From Providencia stuartii (lineage in GTDB: Bacteria; Pseudomonadota; Gammaproteobacteria; Enterobacterales; Enterobacteriaceae), in assembly GCF_029277985.1 (NCBI RefSeq), contig NZ_CP119546.1, positions 3,224,001 to 3,288,000 on the forward strand: DNA of 64,000 nucleotides. Reading direction: 5' to 3'. The translations under genes were made by a program, and so were the position numbers. Each line of letters starts with the position of its first letter. Position 1 is the stretch's first letter. Under the pieces are notes generated by a model. That model was not told where the DNA came from. It did no database searches and worked only from the letters and a program-made list of their open reading frames with translations. Positions 61,681 through 64,000 of the stretch are shown piece by piece.

Positions 61681-62156
61681 GCATCCACCTTAAAATGACC
61701 TGATTTGCCGCCTGTTTTTTCCAATAAACGAACCGGGCCAATAACCATGTCTTTTTGCACCGCTTTACACATATCATAGATGGTTAAAGCCGCAACAGAC
61801 GCTGCCGTTAGTGCCTCCATTTCCACCCCCGTTTTCCCTGTCAAACGGCAGCAAGATTCAATACGTACTTGATTTGTTTCAGGCAAGGCTTGGAGAGTTA
61901 CTTCCACTTTGGTGAGTAACAAAGGATGGCATAGCGGGATCAATTCCCATGTTTTTTTGGCTGCTTGGATCCCTGCGATGCGAGCTGTTGCAAAAACATC
62001 ACCTTTATGATGACTTCCTTCAATAATCATGGATAAGGTGTCTGCATTCATGGTAACAAAAGCCTCCGCCTTCGCTTCACGGACTGTTTCCGCTTTTGCA
62101 GAAACATCCACCATATGCGCTTCACCCGACGCATTGATGTGAGTCAGTTGTGACAT
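61677..62156 (-). CDS. moaC: Cyclic pyranopterin monophosphate synthase MoaC
   Basis: MoaC completes formation of cyclic pyranopterin monophosphate from the MoaA product. From 62156 it is 159 residues. [54 protein letters not shown] and [10 protein letters not shown] are family blocks. AGGAGAAAA lies just before this ATG; a start at 62195 would overlap moaA and is rejected. moaB, which stands between moaA and moaC in E. coli, is absent. Confidence 0.97.
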   Translation of the reverse strand: MSQLTHINASGEAHMVDVSAKAETVREAKAEAFVTMNADTLSMIIEGSHHKGDVFATARIAGIQAAKKTWELIPLCHPLLLTKVEVTLQALPETNQVRIESCCRLTGKTGVEMEALTAASVAALTIYDMCKAVQKDMVIGPVRLLEKTGGKSGHFKVDA

Positions 62157-62184
62157 ATTTTCTCCTGAAAAAATCAAAAATGGG

Positions 62185-63165
62185 TTAGCCGCCAATTACC
62201 GATAAATTAGGGGTAATGCCGCTGTCGCCCATATGCAAGAAATGGGTTTCTCGCTTGAATTGTAATCCACTTTGAATACGTGCTTTCAGTGCTTCATTTT
62301 GGTTGTCATCGCTGAGCAAATCACGTAGTGGTATGCCATTCTCACCAAATAAACACAGATGAAGATTTCCCAATGAAGAAACGCGTAAGCGGTTACAACT
62401 TTGGCAGAAATCTTTTTCATAAGGCATGATAAGGCCAATTTCCCCTAGGTAATCAGGGTGGCTAAATACTTGTGCGGGACCATCGCTCCGTGCACGGGGT
62501 ACACTGTACCAACCTTCTTCAATAAGGCGGTCACGAATCGTTTCTCCCGAAATATGGTAACGGTTAAAAAGATCACTGCCTTCCCCCGTTTCCATTAATT
62601 CAATGAAACGCAATTGAATAGGACGATGCTTAATCCAATTTAAAAATGATTTGAGTGCGATATCGTTGACGTTTTTCATCAACACCGCATTGACTTTGAC
62701 TTGCTTAAAACCAGCGTCAAAGGCTGCATCAATGCCTTGCATGACTTGATAAAATTTGTCTTGGCCTGTAATGGCCGCAAATTGACGAGGATCTAAGCTG
62801 TCGACACTGACATTAATCGCACCAAGCCCCGCCTCTTTCCATTGCTGCACATCACGCGCCATACGATAGCCATTGGTGGTAACCGCAATTTTCTTTATTG
62901 ATTTATTTTCATTTATCGCAGCGATAATATCGGTAAAGTCTTTACGCATCGTCGGCTCACCACCTGTGATACGGACTTTTTCTGTTCCTAATTCAGCAAA
63001 AGCACGGCTAACACGCCGAATTTCACTCAGCGAAAGGAACTCGTGGCGACCACTAGGTTTGTAACCATCAGGGAGACAATAGGTACAACGAAAGTTGCAC
63101 ACATCAGTAATAGATAGGCGGAGATAGTAAAATTTCCGAGCAAATTGATCGACAAGCTGCTGCAT
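62185..63165 (-). CDS. moaA: GTP 3',8-cyclase MoaA
   Basis: A radical SAM enzyme that starts molybdopterin synthesis from GTP. The 326-residue product has the N-terminal cluster motif CNFRCTYC (Cys23, 27, 30), [13 protein letters not shown], a second cluster site beginning [14 protein letters not shown] with a further Cys in LHLCLFG, and the essential C-terminal GG. The start is at 63165, with AAGGTG 9 bases upstream; a longer frame from 63213 would run into the riboswitch. Confidence 0.97.
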   Translation of the reverse strand: MQQLVDQFARKFYYLRLSITDVCNFRCTYCLPDGYKPSGRHEFLSLSEIRRVSRAFAELGTEKVRITGGEPTMRKDFTDIIAAINENKSIKKIAVTTNGYRMARDVQQWKEAGLGAINVSVDSLDPRQFAAITGQDKFYQVMQGIDAAFDAGFKQVKVNAVLMKNVNDIALKSFLNWIKHRPIQLRFIELMETGEGSDLFNRYHISGETIRDRLIEEGWYSVPRARSDGPAQVFSHPDYLGEIGLIMPYEKDFCQSCNRLRVSSLGNLHLCLFGENGIPLRDLLSDDNQNEALKARIQSGLQFKRETHFLHMGDSGITPNLSVIGG

Positions 63166-63171
63166 AATGAC

Positions 63172-63283
63172 ACCTTTCCAAATACGGGAGATGCAGACAT
63201 TTCTATCTTGCACCCTGGTGGTTCAAAGACCACGGCCAAAGCATCATATTCGTTAGCGCGAACTTAGACACAAAGGCTAGGAG
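63172..63283 (-). ncRNA. Molybdenum cofactor (Moco) riboswitch upstream of moaA
   Basis: On the minus strand the leader reads CCTAGCC at its 5' end, then GATGCTTTGGCCGTGG, CCACCAGGGTGCAAGATAG, and CTCCCGTATTTGGAAAGGTG just before the start. These match, in order, the conserved blocks of the E. coli moaA Moco leader as I remember it. The element ends on the moaA ribosome binding site, so it should block translation when cofactor is plentiful. Confidence 0.88.
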
Positions 63284-63841
63284 TTTTTATCTATAAGCGA
63301 ATCAAGTTAACGTGGCGAATGAGCTCTCAACATTGTTTACTTTGTTCACTTATTATATGTAGGGATTTTAGCGTAAATAAAAGCAAAAAGCGAATTTGAA
63401 TTTCGATATATAATATATTATACAACGACTTAGCATTTAGTTATGCATTTGTTAATCCAATATAAATTTAATGTCATGACGTATGTGGGTAAATGTATTT
63501 TGAACATTTTGAAAAGATTTGAAGATGATAAGAAAATCACTTCAATTATCGTTTTTTTAGTTAATTAAGAGCAATCTGAATTTAGGTTTAACACAATTAT
63601 TGATCCTTTCTTGATTATCACAAATAACCCGATGAGATAATTAATTTTTAACTCATCATAATTTTAAATTTTTACTGTGAATAATGATGATAAATGAACC
63701 CAAACCAGGGTTTTATGGTAGATTAACGCGGTTTTGTGTTAAACGTGACAAATCGCGCCGTTTTTCGTTTAAATTACATCTCACTAACGAGAACACTGTA
63801 TAATAGCCATGGCGCTGGAAAATAACTGATATAGGAACACT
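63284..63841. other. 558-base gap between the moaA leader and ybhK
   Basis: AT-rich, no gene seen. It should contain the moaA promoter at the left and the ybhK promoter at the right. A short minus-strand frame (63713-63898) overlaps the ybhK start and lacks support. Confidence 0.4.
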
Positions 63842-64000
63842 ATGCCGAATAGTAGTCTGACTGATTTTAGGCATGTTGTCGCTCTTGGGGGCGGACATGG
63901 GCTTGGTCGTGTAATGTCTTCTCTCTCATCTTTAGGTTCTCGATTAACGGGCATTGTTACCACTACCGATAACGGTGGGTCGACTGGTCGTATCCGTCGA
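63842..64000 (+). CDS. ybhK: YvcK/CofD-like protein YbhK (3' part outside window)
   Basis: The first 53 codons are present. [20 protein letters not shown] and [17 protein letters not shown] are nearly the same as in E. coli YbhK. The family (YvcK, gluconeogenesis factor) binds nucleotide-sugars and influences growth on gluconeogenic carbon and cell shape in Bacillus. It is divergent from moaA, as in E. coli. An AGGAA box lies a few bases before the ATG. Confidence 0.95.
   Translation, partial: MPNSSLTDFRHVVALGGGHGLGRVMSSLSSLGSRLTGIVTTTDNGGSTGRIRR

Noticed and set aside
62157..62195. Longer MoaC overlapping moaA
   Set aside because: The AGGAG box just before 62156 and the family N terminus MSQLTHIN fix the shorter start.

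Overview
The window looks like chromosome of a Providencia species (Morganellaceae, Enterobacterales). The base composition is AT-rich and the gene content is enterobacterial. The strongest genus marker is at 18978-19811: a close relative of AarA, the rhomboid protease of Providencia stuartii, similar but not identical to the P. stuartii sequence as I remember it. No rRNA, tRNA, CRISPR array, complete insertion sequence or intact prophage was seen.

Layout. Positions 1-11067 are mostly minus-strand core genes: an MFS pump cut by the window edge, gnd, asmA, dcd, udk, an M48 protease with LemA, and mrp. The plus-strand exceptions are yegH and an orphan coiled-coil gene. Positions 11428-19811 read rightwards: metG, yohJK, cdd, maeA and the rhomboid gene. 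Positions 19826-27082 form a catabolic locus: a TauE/SafE exporter and an RpiR regulator diverge from a GntP permease, an iron alcohol dehydrogenase, a CoA-acylating semialdehyde dehydrogenase and an IclR regulator. After sanA comes an accessory island of about 8.5 kb (roughly 27925-36114). It is followed by core genes: yeiB-folE, an MFS gene, moeAB, yjdM, ybiT, GNAT and LOG genes, rhtA, dps, dinG, sseA, dusC-rhlE, cecR-ybhGFSR, ybhL, moaACDE behind a Moco riboswitch, and the start of ybhK. Much of this keeps E. coli gene order.

The island is the notable part. It holds three tandem copies of a module in which an alpha/beta-hydrolase resembling the type VI secretion lipase Tle4 overlaps by 7 bp a 356-residue Tli4-like periplasmic immunity protein. 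Only the middle hydrolase is intact (Ser278/Asp512/His541). The first is 5'-truncated and frameshifted. The third has lost about 324 internal residues including the nucleophile. All three immunity genes are intact. They are nearly identical except for one 60-residue window: by my count copies 1 and 2 differ at 25 of 60 positions inside it and at 2 of 296 outside. The hydrolases carry a matching short variable window. This suggests a toxin/immunity pair whose specificity segments change together inside constant scaffolds. A DUF3304-like lipoprotein, a gene remnant and a decayed plasmid fragment follow. The island is bracketed by a 336-bp direct repeat made of the sanA 3' end and its terminator.

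How the genes work together. moeA, moeB and moaACDE cover most of molybdopterin synthesis, and the riboswitch gives feedback control. dcd, udk and cdd belong to pyrimidine salvage. cecR-ybhGFSR is a self-regulated ABC efflux system. The RpiR/IclR-flanked locus probably takes up and oxidises a short hydroxy acid. Function calls rest on motif reading and remembered family features; no database search was run.
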